Assembly (NCBI GenBank): GCA_902569725.1
Contig: CACFVG010000009.1
Location: forward strand, 1 to 41,561
Reading direction: 5' to 3'
DNA length: 41,561 nucleotides
Source: an uncultured Pelagibacteraceae bacterium
GTDB lineage: Bacteria; Pseudomonadota; Alphaproteobacteria; Pelagibacterales; Pelagibacteraceae
Shown here: piece after piece, positions 41,215 to 41,561 of the stretch
Layout of the letters: every line of letters begins with the position of its first letter
Numbering within the stretch: position 1 is the stretch's first letter
The notes under the pieces: generated by a model
What the model saw: the letters and a program-made list of their open reading frames with translations, nothing else
Told to the model about the DNA's origin: nothing
Databases searched by the model: none
Translations under genes and position numbers: made by a program

Positions 41215-41561
41215 ATGTTACTTGCTCGAATATTTACTCTTTATCCAGAATTTTTTCCGGGACCTTTGGGAAAAGGTCTTTATGGCAAAGCATTAGCTGA
41301 AAAAATATGGAAACTAGAAACAATAAATATTAGAGATTATGCAAATGACAAACACAAGACAGTTGATGATACTACTTATGGTGGAGGATCTGGAATGTTA
41401 ATCAAACCAGATGTTCTTGCAAATTCTTTAGACAAAAATTTGAAAACTAAAGAAAAAATAATTTATTTAAGTCCAAAGGGAAAATTATTTAACCAAGAAA
41501 TGGCAAAAAAAATTTCTAATGAAGAAAATGTTAACTTGATTTGTGGACATTTCGAAGGTGT
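41215..41561 (+). CDS. trmD: tRNA (guanine-N1)-methyltransferase TrmD, 5' part
   Basis: The first 115 codons are present; the rest lies past the window edge. TrmD methylates G37 of tRNAs with the SPOUT fold. The sequence starts MLARIFTLYPEFFPGPLGKG, then INIRDYANDKHKTVDDTTYG with the GGGSGMLIKPD motif, IIYLSPKGKLF, and LICGHFEGV, which precedes the knotted SAM site. In many bacteria rimM lies between rpsP and trmD; here only two bases separate them. Confidence 0.96.
   Translation, partial: MLLARIFTLYPEFFPGPLGKGLYGKALAEKIWKLETINIRDYANDKHKTVDDTTYGGGSGMLIKPDVLANSLDKNLKTKEKIIYLSPKGKLFNQEMAKKISNEENVNLICGHFEG

Overview
The window looks like a chromosome segment of a streamlined, very AT-rich alphaproteobacterium, most likely SAR11 (Pelagibacterales). 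The grounds are gene content (IalB-like protein, DUF2794, YciB, HspQ, system I cytochrome c maturation, TRAP transporters), divergent tsaD/hemC, very short intergenic gaps, many TAATG or ATGA overlaps and lysine/asparagine/isoleucine-rich proteins. The taxon is inferred from protein character, not from a marker search. I see no tRNA, rRNA, insertion sequence, integrase, phage gene or CRISPR array.

Layout. 1-3612: a two-subunit sodium:solute symporter (left edge cut) and acetyl-CoA synthetase, on either side of an unknown conserved gene. 3626-6459 (minus): EVE protein, acyltransferase-3, a 49-residue DUF5989 gene, tsaD. 6518-10365 (plus): hemC, hemD, an MscS-type channel, yggT, folD. 10396-14530: a light-biology cluster with two different photolyase-family proteins, a DUF393 thiol protein, a 41-residue DUF2256 zinc-ribbon-like protein, a frame-broken TIGR03643-family gene, a 36-residue membrane ORF and an SDR without the usual catalytic Tyr. 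14545-20152: psiE-like, argG, ialB-like, aldo/keto reductase, BI-1, DUF2794, yciB, hspQ.

20352-24492: ccmC-D-E-F-G-H, with ccmH frameshifted just before its membrane anchor. 24504-36939: a PagL-like lipid A deacylase, two tandem FMN 2-hydroxyacid dehydrogenases (the first frame-broken), an aminotransferase, a GlcD/Dld-type FAD oxidase, a TRAP transporter whose large subunit carries a long soluble tail, an MFS carrier and an alpha/beta hydrolase. This reads as a locus for taking up and oxidising 2-hydroxy- or 2-oxoacids. 36989-41561: a secreted unknown, ftsY and dapF (minus), a strongly structured RNA-like region, then ffh, rpsP and the start of trmD.

Most worth a second look: (i) the structured leader or small RNA before ffh, with two mutually exclusive pairings; (ii) the light cluster; (iii) three frame breaks, each at an A7-A9 run, which are either assembly errors or slippage sites; (iv) the 330-residue tail on the TRAP permease; (v) hairpins ahead of dctP and ccmC.
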